A DNA stretch of 61,271 nucleotides, taken from Alphaproteobacteria bacterium (GTDB taxonomy: Bacteria > Pseudomonadota > Alphaproteobacteria > GCA-2731375). The translations under genes and the position numbers were made by a program. Location of the stretch: the NCBI GenBank assembly GCA_016776605.1, contig JADHTB010000023.1, positions 1 to 61,271 on the forward strand, given 5' to 3'. Position 1 is the first letter of the stretch. The number at the start of each line of letters is the position of its first letter. Positions 36,948 to 46,427 of the stretch are shown here, one piece after another. The notes under the pieces are model-generated. The model saw nothing but the letters and a program-made list of their open reading frames with translations, was not told where the DNA came from and made no database searches.

Positions 36948-38082
36948 CACCGCCCCCCGCTTTGCTGACGTCACCAATATCTTCGCCATCAGTCTCATCC
37001 GGGGCCAGGGGCAACAATTCGATCTGCGTCTGGACTGCCTTGGGCGCCACCAGGCCCAGATGCTCATAGCCGAACCTGGTCAGGACCCGGCCCCGCGGGG
37101 TCCGTTGCAGGAAAGCCTGTTGAATGAGGTAAGGCTCGATAATGTCCTCGATCGCGTCACGTTGCTCGGACAGGGACGCAGCGATGGTTTCCACCCCGAC
37201 CGGGCCGCCTTCGAAATCCCGGGCGATACAGTTGAGATAGCGCCGATCCATGGCGTCCAGGCCGCGCTGATCAACTTCCAGGCGGTTCAGGGCCGCATCC
37301 GCCTTCACGGCATCGATCCGGTCGGCGCCAGCCACGGTGGCGAAATCCCGTACCCGGCGCAATAGCCGCACCGCCACCCGTGGCGTGCCGCGCGAGCGCT
37401 TGGCAATCTCCAGGGCGCCATCTGGCGCCAGATTCAAGTCCAACAACCCGGCGGCGCGGGTAACGATCTGTTCCAGTTCCCCCACCTCGTAAAATTGCAG
37501 GCGGATGGGAATACCAAAGCGTTCGCGCAGGGGATTGGTGATCAAGCCCGACCGGGTCGTCGCGCCGACCAGGGTAAAGGGCGGCAAATCGATCCGTACG
37601 GTGCGGGCCGCCGGTCCTTCGCCGATCACCAGATCCAATTGGAAATCTTCCATGGCCGGGTAGAGCACTTCCTCCACCACAGGGCTCAAACGATGAATTT
37701 CATCAATAAAAAGCACATCGTGGGCTTCCAGATGGGTCAGGATGGCGGCCAGATCACCCGCCTTGGCAATGACCGGGCCAGAGGTGGCACGAAAGGATAC
37801 GCCCAGCTCGCGGGCGACGATCTGGGCCAGGGTGGTCTTGCCCAAGCCGGGCGGGCCGTGAAACAGCACGTGGTCCAGGGCCTCGCCGCGCTGCCGGGCG
37901 GCCTCTATATAGATGCGCAGATTTTCCATTTCCGCCCGCTGGCCGACAAATTCGGCCAGACCTTGGGGGCGCAGTCCCACGTCGGCACCGTCGTCGTGTG
38001 CCGTCTGGCCCGCCACCAGGCGTTCCGCCTCATTTTCCCCGCTCATGGTTCCGCTCATGGTCTTGCCCATCGTATCGTTCAT
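36940..38082 (-). CDS. ruvB: Holliday junction branch-migration ATPase RuvB
   Basis: A 380-residue AAA+ ATPase. Walker A GPPGLGKT, Walker [10 protein letters not shown], sensor [18 protein letters not shown] and the C-terminal winged helix ([21 protein letters not shown]) are all present. The N-terminus is about 30 residues longer than in E. coli, with a [14 protein letters not shown] stretch, so the start could be an internal Met. The first ATG overlaps the ruvA stop by four bases. Confidence 0.95.
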   Translation of the reverse strand: MNDTMGKTMSGTMSGENEAERLVAGQTAHDDGADVGLRPQGLAEFVGQRAEMENLRIYIEAARQRGEALDHVLFHGPPGLGKTTLAQIVARELGVSFRATSGPVIAKAGDLAAILTHLEAHDVLFIDEIHRLSPVVEEVLYPAMEDFQLDLVIGEGPAARTVRIDLPPFTLVGATTRSGLITNPLRERFGIPIRLQFYEVGELEQIVTRAAGLLDLNLAPDGALEIAKRSRGTPRVAVRLLRRVRDFATVAGADRIDAVKADAALNRLEVDQRGLDAMDRRYLNCIARDFEGGPVGVETIAASLSEQRDAIEDIIEPYLIQQAFLQRTPRGRVLTRFGYEHLGLVAPKAVQTQIELLPLAPDETDGEDIGDVSKAGGGDV

Positions 38083-38690
38083 GGCGCCAAATGCCTCAGG
38101 CTATCGCGGATCAGCGTTTGCAGTTCCGCCGCCTCGCCCAGCCCCGCCGCCGCCGCTTGCACCGCGCGATGGGCCTCGGCCGGGCGATAGCCCAGATTGA
38201 CCAGGGCCGAAATGGCATCCACCGCAGGCCCCTGGCTGACGGTCCCAGACTCGGCAAAAGCTTCGGCCCCGCCCGGTCCCAGGGCCAGATTGCCCACTTT
38301 GTCTTTCAGTTCCGTTACGATGCGGCCGCCTAATTTCGGTCCGACCCCGGGCCCGCGGGTCAGCATCGCCTTGTCCTGGACCAGCACGGCCTGGGTCAAC
38401 TCACCAGGCGCGAGGGTGGACAGGATGCCCAACGCGACCTTGGCGCCCACACCCTGAACCCCTAACAACAGCTTGAACCAATCGCGTTCGTCGGCCGCCG
38501 CGAAGCCATAAAGATGGATGTGGTCCTCGCGCACATGGGTTTCGATCAACAACGAAACGACCGTGCCCGGCTGGCCAAGACTGGCGAGGGTGCGGCCGGA
38601 ACAAAAAACCAGATAACCAACCCCGCCCACATCAATGATGCAGCTGTTGTCGCCGCTTTCATCAAGGCGGCCGGATAATTTGGCTATCAT
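38079..38690 (-). CDS. ruvA: Holliday junction DNA-binding protein RuvA
   Basis: A 203-residue tetrameric protein with an OB domain ([19 protein letters not shown]), two HhH motifs ([16 protein letters not shown] and [19 protein letters not shown]) and a C-terminal RuvB-contacting domain ([18 protein letters not shown]). It docks RuvB on the junction. It overlaps both ruvC upstream and ruvB downstream by four bases. Confidence 0.95.
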   Translation of the reverse strand: MIAKLSGRLDESGDNSCIIDVGGVGYLVFCSGRTLASLGQPGTVVSLLIETHVREDHIHLYGFAAADERDWFKLLLGVQGVGAKVALGILSTLAPGELTQAVLVQDKAMLTRGPGVGPKLGGRIVTELKDKVGNLALGPGGAEAFAESGTVSQGPAVDAISALVNLGYRPAEAHRAVQAAAAGLGEAAELQTLIRDSLRHLAP

Positions 38691-39241
38691 GCGCCCACAC
38701 CCCGCTTCAGCCTGACATGGTTCTGGGTTGGCTTTTTTCCTGCGCCAATTTCAGCCGCCGCGATGATTTGCCGGTTGCGCCGCAAATGGGCATGACAAAT
38801 CGCCACGGCCAGGGCATCGGCCGCATCACCATCCACGGGGCCGGCGCTGGGCAATAATGTTGTCACCATCATGGCCACCTGGGCCTTTTGCGCATGGCCG
38901 GTTCCGACCACGGACTTCTTGATCAGGTTGGGCGAATATTCCGCCACCGGAATGCCCGCCATGGCCGGGGCCAACAGCAAAACCCCACGGGCCTGACCCA
39001 GCCTCAGGGTCGAGGAAGGGTTTTTATTGACGAAGGTTTCCTCCACCGCCGCTTCCACCGGTTGCCATTGTACCAATAAATCGCACAGGGCCTGATACAG
39101 CTGACACAAACGCTCGGCCAAGGGTAGTTTCGGATCCGAGACGATGACCCCATGGCCCACATGGCGCAAACGGCTGCCGTCCATTTCCAGCATGCCCCAG
39201 CCGGCGCGCTGGAGGCCGGGATCTATACCAATCAGGCGCAT
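38687..39241 (-). CDS. ruvC: Holliday junction resolvase RuvC
   Basis: A 184-residue resolvase. IGIDPGLQRAGWGM carries the first active-site Asp, VEETFVNKNPSSTLRLGQARG the second acidic residue, and DGDAADALAVAICHAH the C-terminal Asp pair. It cuts the junction in the RuvABC resolvasome. The C-terminus is a short basic tail. It is 11 bases after yebC. Confidence 0.95.
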   Translation of the reverse strand: MRLIGIDPGLQRAGWGMLEMDGSRLRHVGHGVIVSDPKLPLAERLCQLYQALCDLLVQWQPVEAAVEETFVNKNPSSTLRLGQARGVLLLAPAMAGIPVAEYSPNLIKKSVVGTGHAQKAQVAMMVTTLLPSAGPVDGDAADALAVAICHAHLRRNRQIIAAAEIGAGKKPTQNHVRLKRGVGA

Positions 39242-39252
39242 GTCTGGGTCAC

Positions 39253-40002
39253 CTAGCCGTTGAGTTTCTGCATGATGTCGTCGGATACTTCGAAGTTGGC
39301 CGAGACCTGTTGCACATCGTCGCTATCGTCAAGGGCCTCCAACAGCTTGAACAGGGTGGTAGCGCGGCTCTCGTCCAAGGAAATGGTGTTCTGCGGGCGC
39401 CAATTCAGCCGGGCCGCCTTGGGGTCGCCAAATTTATCTTCCAGGGCCGTGGCGACCGCGTGCAGATTTTCCACGGCGCAGATAATGTCGTGGCCGTCTT
39501 CATGGCTTTCCACATCGTCGGCCCCGGCCTCGACCGCCGCCTCGAACATGGCATCGGCATCGGCGACCTCAACCCCATATTCGATCATCCCGACCCGGTC
39601 GAACTGATAGGCGACGCTGCCGGTTTCGCCAAGATTGCCGCCGAATTTACTGAACGCAGCGCGCACTTCGGAGGCCGTGCGGTTGCGGTTGTCGGTCAGG
39701 GCCTCGACAATCAGGCAGACGCCGCCCGGTCCATAGCCTTCGTAGCGGATCTCTTCATAATTATCGCCTTCGCCTGATTGGCTGGCCCGCTTCACCGCCC
39801 GGTCAACATTATCCTTGGGCATGTTCGCGGCCCGTGCCGCCTGGATCGCGGAACGCAGGCGCGGGTTCATCTCCGGATCGGGCAGGCCCGAGCGGGCGGC
39901 CACGGTGATTTCGCGAATCAGCCGGGTAAAAATTTTCGACCGTTTAGCGTCCTGAGCACCCTTGCGGTGCATAATGTTCTTGAATTGTGAATGGCCTGCC
40001 AT
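39253..40002 (-). CDS. yebC: YebC/PmpR family protein
   Basis: A 249-residue protein from the ATG at 40002, starting [20 protein letters not shown], the invariant family N-terminus; the 54 upstream codons are rejected. [20 protein letters not shown] is the central motif. Family members were first described as regulators and some act in translation at poly-proline stretches. It heads the yebC-ruvCAB run, as in many bacteria. Confidence 0.93.
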   Translation of the reverse strand: MAGHSQFKNIMHRKGAQDAKRSKIFTRLIREITVAARSGLPDPEMNPRLRSAIQAARAANMPKDNVDRAVKRASQSGEGDNYEEIRYEGYGPGGVCLIVEALTDNRNRTASEVRAAFSKFGGNLGETGSVAYQFDRVGMIEYGVEVADADAMFEAAVEAGADDVESHEDGHDIICAVENLHAVATALEDKFGDPKAARLNWRPQNTISLDESRATTLFKLLEALDDSDDVQQVSANFEVSDDIMQKLNG

Positions 40003-40208
40003 GCTCTTCTCGTCACCCTTCCATGCGTGCCGCTTGTCTTGAATTTCCCCCACCCCAGTGCACAAGACCGCGGCGCAAGAATCATCTCGAATTTTACCAG
40101 ATATTGTGGTCACGCGCAGCACATACCCATAAACGGCCAATATGGCAACAATGGGGCGATGCACCGCGAACGCCTAAACACGCCGCAATTCGTAAGATAT
40201 TTTTAACA

Positions 40209-40225
40209 GTGTTGAGGCATATTGG
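40209..40225 (+). promoter_or_regulatory. Leader motif GTGTTGAGGCATA ahead of a small gene
   Basis: GTGTTGAGGCATA (40209-40221) is followed two bases later by GGAG. The same 13 bases, followed by AATGGAG, occur at 61203-61215 before another start codon. It lies downstream of an AT-rich segment, so it may be a transcription-start or 5' leader signal. Confidence 0.4.
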
Positions 40226-40264
40226 AGAGACACATTTTTGTGCTGGAGCCATTGGAGTTTTACT

Positions 40265-40489
40265 TTGTCCACACCTGAAACACTTGACCGCCTTGCCCTG
40301 CCGGCCGGCGGCGACCAAAAGGCGATGGCTGCCGCCACGACCCAGGCCGGTCTCTTCGCGCTTGATGTCGCGCTGTCGATTGTCGAGGCGCCCACCAATG
40401 AGACCACCGCGGCGCGGCGGTTGTACTATGTCGCCGAGCGTTGCAACGATTTAACCACGCAGTTGACCCAGCGGGCCAGCAAGGTTTAA
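40265..40489 (+). CDS. Small protein of unknown function (74 aa)
   Basis: The start is probably the TTG at 40265 (MSTPETLDRLALPAGG...), with GGAG six bases upstream; an earlier TTG at 40238 has a weaker context. The mostly helical product contains LFALDVALSIVEAP and LYYVAERCNDLTTQLTQRAS, with one Cys and no signal peptide or membrane helix. Not recognised. Its stop codon TAA is the first triplet of the 35-bp tandem repeat that follows. Confidence 0.5.
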   Translation: MSTPETLDRLALPAGGDQKAMAAATTQAGLFALDVALSIVEAPTNETTAARRLYYVAERCNDLTTQLTQRASKV

Positions 40490-40613
40490 GCGCGAATTCC
40501 TGGCGCACGGATTTTAAGTTTAAGCGCGAATTCCTGGCGCGCTGATTATTAGGTCTAAGCGCGAATTCCTGGCGCGCTGATTATTAGGTCTAAGCGCGAA
40601 TTCCTGGCGCGCT
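40487..40613. repeat. Four-copy 35-bp tandem repeat between convergent genes
   Basis: Units start at 40487, 40521, 40556 and 40591; the second and third are identical 35-mers, the first has variant 3' bases and is 34 long, and the fourth is truncated after about 23 bases. Each unit has AGCGCG-AATTCCTGG-CGCGCT, a 6-bp stem with a 9-nt loop (imperfect in unit one). The left end overlaps the TAA of the small gene, and the right copy encodes the end of the YmdB-like protein. Confidence 0.9.
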
Positions 40614-41429
40614 GCCTGTAACCGGCCAAGCCGGACTTAGACGGCCACCCTGGCGCAGGGGTGCGAGATAGGTGGCCAAACCCGTTTTGTCATCGGTTTC
40701 CAGATAGATCCCGCATGCCGTCGCCTCGCCGCTGGCCGGGGCGAACCGTGCGCCCGGCATTTTTCGGGTAAACCGGCGGACCGGCTCCGCCTTTTCCATG
40801 CCAATCACGGAATCATAATCGCCGCACATCCCCACATCGCTGAGATAGGCCGTGCCGCCCGGCAGGATCTGATGGTCCACCGTGGGTACATGGGTGTGCG
40901 TGCCAAAGACACAGCTAACCCGGCCATCAAGATAATGGCCAATGGCCATTTTTTCCGAGGTCGCCTCGGCATGCATATCGACAAAAATGGCATTCACGCT
41001 GCCACCGAGGGTATGAGATTTCAGCGCCTCGGCGGCGGCGGCGAAGGGATCGTCCAGGGGCTCCATGAAAATCCGGCCCAATACCTGCAGGATCAGAATA
41101 CGGCGGCCGCCCGGCACTTCGAAAACGCTTGCCCCACGCCCCGGTGTACCGGTGGGCAGGTTGAGTGGGCGCAGCAAACGTTTTTCGCCGTCAATATGGG
41201 GGATGATCTCGCGGGCGTCCCAGGCATGGTTGCCCAGGACAATGACGTCGGCGCCCGCTTCATACAGTTGATCACAGATTTTCGGCGTGATGCCAAAGCC
41301 ATTGGCCGCATTCTCGCCATTGACGATTACGAAATCCAGCTCCAGCTCCTGGCGCCATCGCGCCAGGTTTTCGGCAACCGCGCTCCGCCCGGCGCGGCCA
41401 ACCACATCCCCAAGATAAAGCAGTTTCAC
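40590..41429 (-). CDS. Metallophosphoesterase of the YmdB family (TIGR00282)
   Basis: A 279-residue protein from the GTG at 41429 (start VKLLYLGDVVG; the longer frame upstream overlaps the next gene). Metal sites GDVVGRAG, NGENAANG, GNHAWD and HTHVPTVD match YmdB, a cyclic-nucleotide phosphodiesterase with two metal ions. The C-terminal residues APGIRA and the stop are encoded by a unit of the tandem repeat, so the natural end may have been altered. Upstream is the cyclo-ligase gene on the same strand. Confidence 0.88.
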   Translation of the reverse strand: MKLLYLGDVVGRAGRSAVAENLARWRQELELDFVIVNGENAANGFGITPKICDQLYEAGADVIVLGNHAWDAREIIPHIDGEKRLLRPLNLPTGTPGRGASVFEVPGGRRILILQVLGRIFMEPLDDPFAAAAEALKSHTLGGSVNAIFVDMHAEATSEKMAIGHYLDGRVSCVFGTHTHVPTVDHQILPGGTAYLSDVGMCGDYDSVIGMEKAEPVRRFTRKMPGARFAPASGEATACGIYLETDDKTGLATYLAPLRQGGRLSPAWPVTGSAPGIRA

Positions 41430-41470
41430 TTTATTACCCCTTACAATACGCGTTAACGCCGCCGCGACCG

Positions 41471-42115
41471 CTAACCCGGCCCCGAGCGTTGGCGCGGAAA
41501 TTGTTGCGCGCCACGCTCGTTGACCAGCCAATCCAGCGCTTCGTCATGATCATCATAGGGCAGCGCCGCCATGGCCTGGGCCGCATAGCCAAAGCCAACC
41601 GCCAGCAAACCGGGCACCGACTGGCGCAAAGCCCGTATCGTACGATCATAATAGCCGCCACCATAGCCCAAACGAAAGCCTTGCGCATTGTAGGCCAGGA
41701 ATGGCGCGGCTACGACATTCGGCGTCACCGCCGCCGCCGCCGCCAGCGGTTCCGAGACGCCAAAGGAACTATTTGCCAATGCATCGCCAGGGCGCCAGAC
41801 GCGAAAGCACAAGGCCTGCCCGGCGCCCAGCACGACGGGCAGAGCCACCCCATGCCCGGCCTGGATCAGGGCATCCAGCAAAGGCCGGCTGTCTAATTCA
41901 TCCCCCATGGGCCAATAAACGGAGATGATGCTAGCGGGTGAAAGTGGGATAGCGGCCAGAAAATGCGCTGCCGCCTTGGCGCCCGCTGCATCGCGCAACG
42001 CCACGGGAACCGCCGCGCGCCGGGCCCGGGCCCGTGGCCGCGCGGCAGCCTTCAAGGCCTTGCCGGACCGTATGCCTGTATCATTGCCCTCGCCGGTAGT
42101 CATCGACCTCGTCAT
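41471..42115 (-). CDS. fau: 5-formyltetrahydrofolate cyclo-ligase
   Basis: A 214-residue protein. The C-terminal LGYGGGYYDRTI is the hallmark loop for substrate binding, and ISVYWPMGDELDSRPLLDALI is the N-terminal signature. It regenerates 5,10-methenyl-THF from 5-formyl-THF using ATP. The Arg/Ala-rich start (ARPRARARRAAVP) is basic. The 6S RNA and zapA lie directly upstream on the same strand, the usual bacterial arrangement. Confidence 0.9.
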   Translation of the reverse strand: MTRSMTTGEGNDTGIRSGKALKAAARPRARARRAAVPVALRDAAGAKAAAHFLAAIPLSPASIISVYWPMGDELDSRPLLDALIQAGHGVALPVVLGAGQALCFRVWRPGDALANSSFGVSEPLAAAAAVTPNVVAAPFLAYNAQGFRLGYGGGYYDRTIRALRQSVPGLLAVGFGYAAQAMAALPYDDHDEALDWLVNERGAQQFPRQRSGPG

Positions 42116-42137
42116 AAATTCGATCTAAATAAATAGT

Positions 42138-42304
42138 GCCGGACGGGACCGCCAGAGCCGTCGAAATACCTTGCTCCGCTGTGGCCTGCTTACGCAGGTG
42201 GGCACCGCAATGACAAGACCACGATCTCGCCAGAGGCAGCTCCCTTTCTAACGGTATTGGCCCAGGGAACCGTTTTTCGTCGCACCCCGCAGAACCCGTC
42301 CGAC
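42138..42304 (-). ncRNA. ssrS: 6S RNA (RNA-polymerase-binding)
   Basis: It lies between zapA and the cyclo-ligase gene, the classical ssrS location. On the minus strand the ends pair over about 13 bases (GTCGGACGGGTTC near 42304 with GGTCCCGTCCGGC near 42138). The 5' half carries TTCCCTGGGCCAATACCG and the later AGGGAGCTGCC, as in 6S, where these sides flank the central bubble bound by sigma-70 RNA polymerase. The boundaries are inferred from pairing; no promoter was defined. Confidence 0.75.
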
Positions 42305-42312
42305 AACCCTAT

Positions 42313-42654
42313 TTAAGCACTCTCCAGGCGCGCGGCAATGTCTTCGATGCGTTGGGTTAATTTTGCCAGATCCACGGGCGCCACCGGCTCGCCGGCAGTG
42401 CCGCCCGCTATTTCCCCACCGGCCTTCAATTCTTCCAGTTCCTGGCTGGCTTCCGCCAGTTCGTCGGCCACCATCAGCGAGGCCATCAATAACAACCGCG
42501 CCTCACCCACCTGGCCGACGCTTTCCACCAGCCCGTCCACCTGGCGATTGACGTAATCAGCCAGAAAGGTCAGGTGCTTTTCCTCACCATCCTCGCAGGC
42601 GATCAGATAGTCACGACCGTTAATTTGAATACTGACCTGGGCCATTTCACTCAT
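42313..42654 (-). CDS. zapA: Cell division protein ZapA
   Basis: A 113-residue protein from the ATG at 42654 (or 110 from 42645). The N-terminus MAQVSIQINGRDYLIACEDGEE is the ZapA domain, followed by a coiled coil (ADELAEASQELEELKAGG and TQRIEDIAARLESA). It bundles FtsZ at the division site. The start overlaps the stop of the coiled-coil gene upstream (ATGAGTGA). The 6S gene begins 9 bases after the stop. Confidence 0.88.
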   Translation of the reverse strand: MSEMAQVSIQINGRDYLIACEDGEEKHLTFLADYVNRQVDGLVESVGQVGEARLLLMASLMVADELAEASQELEELKAGGEIAGGTAGEPVAPVDLAKLTQRIEDIAARLESA

Positions 42655-42955
42655 CCAACAACGCGTGTACGCTGGCAATTGCTTGATCCAGGCGGGTTGA
42701 TACCGCATCCATGGCGCCTTGCAAAGCGGTGCCCTCGGCCCGGGCGGCGGCCAGTTCCTCAGCCAGACTGTCCCGCTCCGTGCGCAAGGCGGCCAGTTCC
42801 GCTTCGAGGCCGCCAATATCCTGGCGCAGCCGGTCAACATCCGCCGACGCCGCCTTTGCTTCCGCGCCGCCGGTTTCAATCACCCGGCCCAAAGCTGCTT
42901 CCAGCCGTTGCACGGCAGCTTCTAATCGTTCTTTCGCGCCACTATCATCGGTCAT
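42647..42955 (-). CDS. Coiled-coil protein (DUF4164-like), likely ZapB-type partner
   Basis: A 102-residue, almost entirely heptad-repeat protein (LEAAVQRLEAALGRVIE, VDRLRQDIGGLEAELAALRTE). No catalytic motifs. DUF4164 proteins precede zapA in many alphaproteobacteria. It overlaps the zapA start, so the two products are made together. A cell division role is inferred from the context. Confidence 0.75.
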   Translation of the reverse strand: MTDDSGAKERLEAAVQRLEAALGRVIETGGAEAKAASADVDRLRQDIGGLEAELAALRTERDSLAEELAAARAEGTALQGAMDAVSTRLDQAIASVHALLDE

Positions 42956-43323
42956 TGTGGATTCCGTATTGTTTCCAAAAGACGTGCATTAGTACGGTTG
43001 ATCTTACCTGTCGCCCTGAACAAATGCGCCCCATTCGAGAGGCATCCGGCGAACTTGCAAATCCACCACCTATAGACCCTTCGGGCCCAGGGTAGGGCGG
43101 GGTTTGCCACCGCGTCAACCGGATCGCGTGGCGTCGACAAAAATGCCCGCCATAAGTTGGCTATTCGCGGTTGACCTTGCAAGGTGAACAGCTATGTTGT
43201 TCGGCGATGCGGGGATCGGCTGAATTGTCCCGGCTAGCCCCTCCACCAGGGTTGTCCATCCGGTTATCAGATGCAAAAATTAGCTGTTGTTGACCGATTA
43301 CAACCGCAATTTCGAGATTCCAT
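42956..43323. other. Divergent intergenic region between DUF4164-like gene and tkt
   Basis: This 368-base gap should contain promoters for both the zapA unit and tkt. TTGACC at about 43290 lies some 35 bases before the tkt ATG, too close for a standard promoter. An open minus-strand frame in 43161-43469 runs into tkt and has no family similarity. Nothing else was recognised. Confidence 0.35.
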
Positions 43324-45345
43324 ATGAGCCCCACCGATACCGAGGTAGCGCCGGCCGCGGCCGCGCATGGCGAGATGGCGAATGCCATTCGTTTCCTGGC
43401 CGCGGATGCGGTCCAGGCTGCCAATTCCGGGCATCCAGGCATGCCCATGGGCGCCGCCGACATGGCCACCGTGTTGTTTTCGCGCTTTCTGAAGTTCGAT
43501 CCGGCCAGTCCCCATTGGCCGGATCGGGACCGCTTTGTCCTATCGGCCGGGCATGGATCGATGTTGCTGTACGGTCTGTTATACCTGACCGGTTACGGCG
43601 ATATGGATCTGGACCAGATCCGTAATTTCCGCCAACTGGGCAGCCGCACTGCCGGGCATCCGGAATATGGCGCCGCGGCCGGTATTGAAACCACCACCGG
43701 TCCCCTGGGGCAGGGTTTGGCCACCGCCGTCGGCATGGCCTTGGCCGAACGCATGCTGGCCAGCCGCTTTAGCGATAATCTGGTGGATCATTATACCTAT
43801 GTTTTGGCCGGTGATGGTTGCCTGATGGAAGGGATCAGCCACGAGGCCGCTTCATTTGCCGGGCATCTACGTTTGGCCAAGTTGATCGTTTTGTTCGATG
43901 ACAATGAAATCACCATTGACGGGGCGACCAGTCTAAGTGTCAGCGATGACCAATGCGCCCGTTTCGCGGCCTATGGCTGGGACGTGGCCCGTGTCGACGG
44001 TCATGACCCGGAAGCCTTGGCAAAGGCCATCGCGGCGGCGCGGCAAAGCGACCGGCCGTCGTTGATCGCGGCGCGCACCCAAATCGGCCGCGGCGCACCG
44101 ACCAAAGCGGGCACGTCCGGCGCCCATGGCGCGCCCTTGGGAGATGCAGAAATCGCCGGTGCGCGGGAGCAGATGGGCTGGCCTTATGCCGCCTTTGAAG
44201 TACCGGACCATATTGTGGCAGCATGGCGTGCAGTGGGCGCGCGCGGTGGAGAGGTGTCGGCGGCGTGGCAAGATCGCCTCGGCGCCTTGGAGGAAAACGA
44301 CCGCGCTGCGTTTGAGCAAGCCCAGGCGGGTGACCTGCCAGCCAGCCTTATTGATGCCATGGCCGACTATCGCCGCCAACTGGCGGCTGACAAGCCCGTG
44401 TTGGCGACCCGCGCCGCGTCTGGCAACGCCCTGGAAGTGATCAACCGCGTGGTGAGGGAAACCGTCGGCGGCTCCGCCGATCTGACCGGTTCCAACAACA
44501 CCTTGACGCCGGGTCTGGGCTTTGTCGCGGCGGATGACTTCTCGGGCCGGTATATTAATTACGGTGTGCGCGAACATGCCATGGCGGCGGCCATGAACGG
44601 GCTGGCCCTGCACGGCGGCTTCATTCCCTATAGCGGCACATTCATGGTCTTTTCCGATTATAGCCGGGGCGCCATGCGCCTGTCCGCATTGATGGGTTGC
44701 CGGGTCATCTATGTCCTGACCCATGACTCGATCGGTCTAGGCGAGGATGGACCGACCCATCAACCGGTGGAACATCTGGCAGCCCTGCGGGCCATGCCCA
44801 ATTTGTATGTCTTTCGCCCGGCCGACGCCATGGAAACGGCGGAATGCTGGGAACTGGCCCTGGTGGCAAAAGAAACCCCCTCGGCCATGGTGCTGACCCG
44901 GCAGGGTCTGGCGGCCGTGCGGCTGGAATACAGTGAGGAAAACGCCTGCGCCCGTGGCGCCTATGAATTGCTCGCCGCCGATGGCGAGGCGGCGGTCAGT
45001 TTGCTGGCGACCGGTTCGGAAGTTGCCATTGCCGTGGCCGCGCGGAACAAATTACAAAGCGCCGGCATCCCAACCCGCGTTGTCTCGATGCCGTGCTGGG
45101 AATTGTTCGAGGAACAGGATGCGGGCTATCGCGAGCAAACCCTGGGGCCGGGCACCGTGCGCATTGGCATCGAGGCGGCGATTTCCATGGGCTGGGACCG
45201 CTATCTTGGTGCAGAGGGCGGCTTTGTCGGCATGACGGGTTTTGGCGCCTCGGCGCCAGCCAAAGAATTGTACGAGCATTTCGGCATTACGGCGGAAGCG
45301 GTCGTGGAGCTGGCCGGGACAAGGTTGACGGCCAAACAAGGCTGA
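43324..45345 (+). CDS. tkt: Transketolase
   Basis: A 673-residue thiamine diphosphate enzyme. [15 protein letters not shown] and [28 protein letters not shown] (the cofactor GDG...), the NGIALHGG-type [31 protein letters not shown] and the C-terminal Ser/Glu region match Tkt. It exchanges two-carbon units in the pentose phosphate pathway. It leads a tkt-gap-pgk cluster with about 55 bases before the gap start. Confidence 0.95.
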   Translation: MSPTDTEVAPAAAAHGEMANAIRFLAADAVQAANSGHPGMPMGAADMATVLFSRFLKFDPASPHWPDRDRFVLSAGHGSMLLYGLLYLTGYGDMDLDQIRNFRQLGSRTAGHPEYGAAAGIETTTGPLGQGLATAVGMALAERMLASRFSDNLVDHYTYVLAGDGCLMEGISHEAASFAGHLRLAKLIVLFDDNEITIDGATSLSVSDDQCARFAAYGWDVARVDGHDPEALAKAIAAARQSDRPSLIAARTQIGRGAPTKAGTSGAHGAPLGDAEIAGAREQMGWPYAAFEVPDHIVAAWRAVGARGGEVSAAWQDRLGALEENDRAAFEQAQAGDLPASLIDAMADYRRQLAADKPVLATRAASGNALEVINRVVRETVGGSADLTGSNNTLTPGLGFVAADDFSGRYINYGVREHAMAAAMNGLALHGGFIPYSGTFMVFSDYSRGAMRLSALMGCRVIYVLTHDSIGLGEDGPTHQPVEHLAALRAMPNLYVFRPADAMETAECWELALVAKETPSAMVLTRQGLAAVRLEYSEENACARGAYELLAADGEAAVSLLATGSEVAIAVAARNKLQSAGIPTRVVSMPCWELFEEQDAGYREQTLGPGTVRIGIEAAISMGWDRYLGAEGGFVGMTGFGASAPAKELYEHFGITAEAVVELAGTRLTAKQG

Positions 45346-45400
45346 TAACATCGATAGGACGGATATGGGGCAACCCATTCTTTTTGATAGGAGAAAAAAC

Positions 45401-46405
45401 ATGGTCGTTCGGGTAGGGATTAACGGTTTTGGGCGGATTGGCCGTCTGGTATTGCGCGCCATCGCGGAATCCGGACGCAAGGATATTCAGGTGGTTGGGG
45501 TCAATGATCTGGGCCCGATTGAAACCAATGCGCATCTGTTGCGCTACGATTCCGTGCACGGCGCCTTTCCCGGCAAGGTGAAAACCAGCAAAAGCGGCAT
45601 GAACCTTGGGCGTGGCGTCATCAAGGTCACGGCCGAGCGCGACCCGGCAAACCTGCCCTGGGCCAAACTGGGCGTCGATGTCGCCCTGGAATGCACCGGC
45701 ATCTTCACCTCCAAGGACGCGGCCTCTGCGCATCTGACCGCCGGCGCCAAACGGGTGCTGATTTCGGCACCCGCCAGCGGCGCCGATCTGACCGTGGTCT
45801 ATGGCGTCAACCACGATAAATTGCGCAAGTCGCACAAGGTGGTCTCGAACGCATCCTGCACCACCAACTGTCTGGCCCCGGTGGCCTTTGTGCTGAACCA
45901 GGCGGTGGGCATCGAACATGGCTTCATGACCACGATCCATGCTTTTACCGGCGACCAGCCCGTGCTTGATACCCTGCATGGCGACCTGCGCCGGGCGCGC
46001 TCCGCCGTTATGTCCATGATCCCCACCTCGACCGGCGCCGCCAAGGCGGTTGGCCTGGTGCTGCCCGAATTGGCCGGCAAGCTGGACGGCACCTCGATCC
46101 GCGTGCCGACGCCGAATGTCTCGGTGGTTGATTTCAAATTCCGCAGCAAGAAGAAGACCACCGTCGAGGCGGTCAATAGCGCCATCAGCAAGGCCGCCGG
46201 TGGCAAGTTGAAGGGCATTTTGGAAACCTCCGACGGCCCGACCGTGTCCATCGACTACAACCACAACCCGGCCTCTTCCACCTTTGATCTGACCCAGACC
46301 CAGGTGATCGATGGCCGCTTCGTGCGCATCCTGTCCTGGTATGACAACGAATGGGGCTTTTCCAACCGGATGAGCGACACCGCCGTCGCCATGGCCAAGC
46401 TTTAA
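45401..46405 (+). CDS. gap: Glyceraldehyde-3-phosphate dehydrogenase
   Basis: The ATG at 45401, preceded by GGAG, gives 334 residues. [16 protein letters not shown] binds [16 protein letters not shown] has the catalytic Cys, and [11 protein letters not shown] and STGAAKAVG follow. DLG after the second strand fits an NAD-type enzyme. It is glycolytic. It is 22 bases from pgk. Confidence 0.95.
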   Translation: MVVRVGINGFGRIGRLVLRAIAESGRKDIQVVGVNDLGPIETNAHLLRYDSVHGAFPGKVKTSKSGMNLGRGVIKVTAERDPANLPWAKLGVDVALECTGIFTSKDAASAHLTAGAKRVLISAPASGADLTVVYGVNHDKLRKSHKVVSNASCTTNCLAPVAFVLNQAVGIEHGFMTTIHAFTGDQPVLDTLHGDLRRARSAVMSMIPTSTGAAKAVGLVLPELAGKLDGTSIRVPTPNVSVVDFKFRSKKKTTVEAVNSAISKAAGGKLKGILETSDGPTVSIDYNHNPASSTFDLTQTQVIDGRFVRILSWYDNEWGFSNRMSDTAVAMAKL

Positions 46406-46427
46406 TCGGCGCGGACACCGGCATTTC

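Noticed and set aside
40487..40613. CRISPR array
   Set aside because: The units are contiguous without unique spacers, and there are no cas genes.
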